In this document: positions 63,716 through 64,000 of the stretch, piece after piece | Layout of the letters: the number at the start of each line of letters is the position of its first letter | Numbering within the stretch: the first letter of the stretch is position 1 | Assembly (NCBI GenBank): GCA_035578155.1 | Contig: JAPWDM010000005.1 | Coordinates: 21,450,877 to 21,514,876 of the forward strand | Direction of reading: 5' to 3' | DNA from: Brachynemurus nebulosus | Lineage: Eukaryota; Arthropoda; Insecta; Neuroptera; Myrmeleontidae | DNA: 64,000 bases | Notes under the pieces: generated by a model | Databases searched by the model: none | The model's input: only the letters and a program-made list of their open reading frames with translations | What the model was told of the DNA's origin: nothing | Made by a program: the position numbers and the translations under genes

Positions 63716-64000
63716 TTTGTTATTTCTTTAGACATCTAACTAGGAAAAGTATCCTTATAGAAGATAGCTATCATTTTATCATGTAGATGACACGAAATCG
63801 TCTTCGTCATTATAAAATTATATACAAAAAAAAATAACACTTTAAGTATTACAAAAATTTACAAAAGTGAAGACATCGCGTTAAATTTTATAAAAACAGC
63901 TATATGTATGTATTATGTATACAAATTCAAGAAATTTTCAAAAGGAAAATATCAAATAATTAATTTTACTGAAAAACCCGGTCTAAAAAGTAAATCAGGC
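63716..64000. other. AT-rich unassigned sequence
   Basis: No feature recognised up to the window end. Confidence 0.4.

Overview
This window reads as AT-rich nuclear DNA of an arthropod, most likely an insect and perhaps a hemipteran. The signs are long (TA)n runs, Helitron-like ends of the kind common in Lepidoptera and Hemiptera, pogo/Tigger transposase remnants (one with a PHD-like tail), many short MITEs and an insect-style CAAAATG start context. The lineage is inferred from style, not from an identified gene. There are no operons, prophages, CRISPR arrays, rRNA genes or convincing tRNA genes.

I can support only one host coding segment: a GC-richer first coding exon on the + strand (31651-32031, 127 codons). 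It encodes an Ala/Pro/His/Gln-rich N-terminus and ends at a phase-0 5' splice site. No matching conventional second coding exon was found, so an intron probably runs through the rest of the window. Near its distal part, at 63062-63137, lies a branch-point / pyrimidine tract / CAG|GTGAG arrangement followed 42 nt later by a GTAAGT donor. This has the layout of a recursive splice site with its short cryptic exon, and it is the most interesting functional signal here.

The rest is transposon-derived. Region 1-10 kb: old dispersed repeats, a degenerate tandem array, a direct repeat pair, and a near-perfect palindrome with arms of about 245 bp (8928-9441). Region 10-12 kb: a complete-ended 1.7 kb Tigger-like element with a broken transposase. 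Region 12-31 kb: three copies of a CACGGAG-ended family, one split by a hAT MITE with an intact 8-bp target duplication; a second Tigger-like element whose transposase is split by another hAT MITE; and a long-terminal-inverted-repeat element just upstream of the host gene. Region 32-64 kb (probable intron): inverted copies of a hairpin-bearing repeat, nested MITEs, Helitron-like fragments, a third Tigger-like remnant with a PHD-like finger, a CATCGATG-rich hAT MITE with perfect 8-bp duplications, and TAA-flanked Harbinger-style MITEs.

Element boundaries were read by eye from matching inverted ends and flanking duplications. Superfamily names rest on those ends and should be treated as inference unless transposase coding sequence is mentioned.
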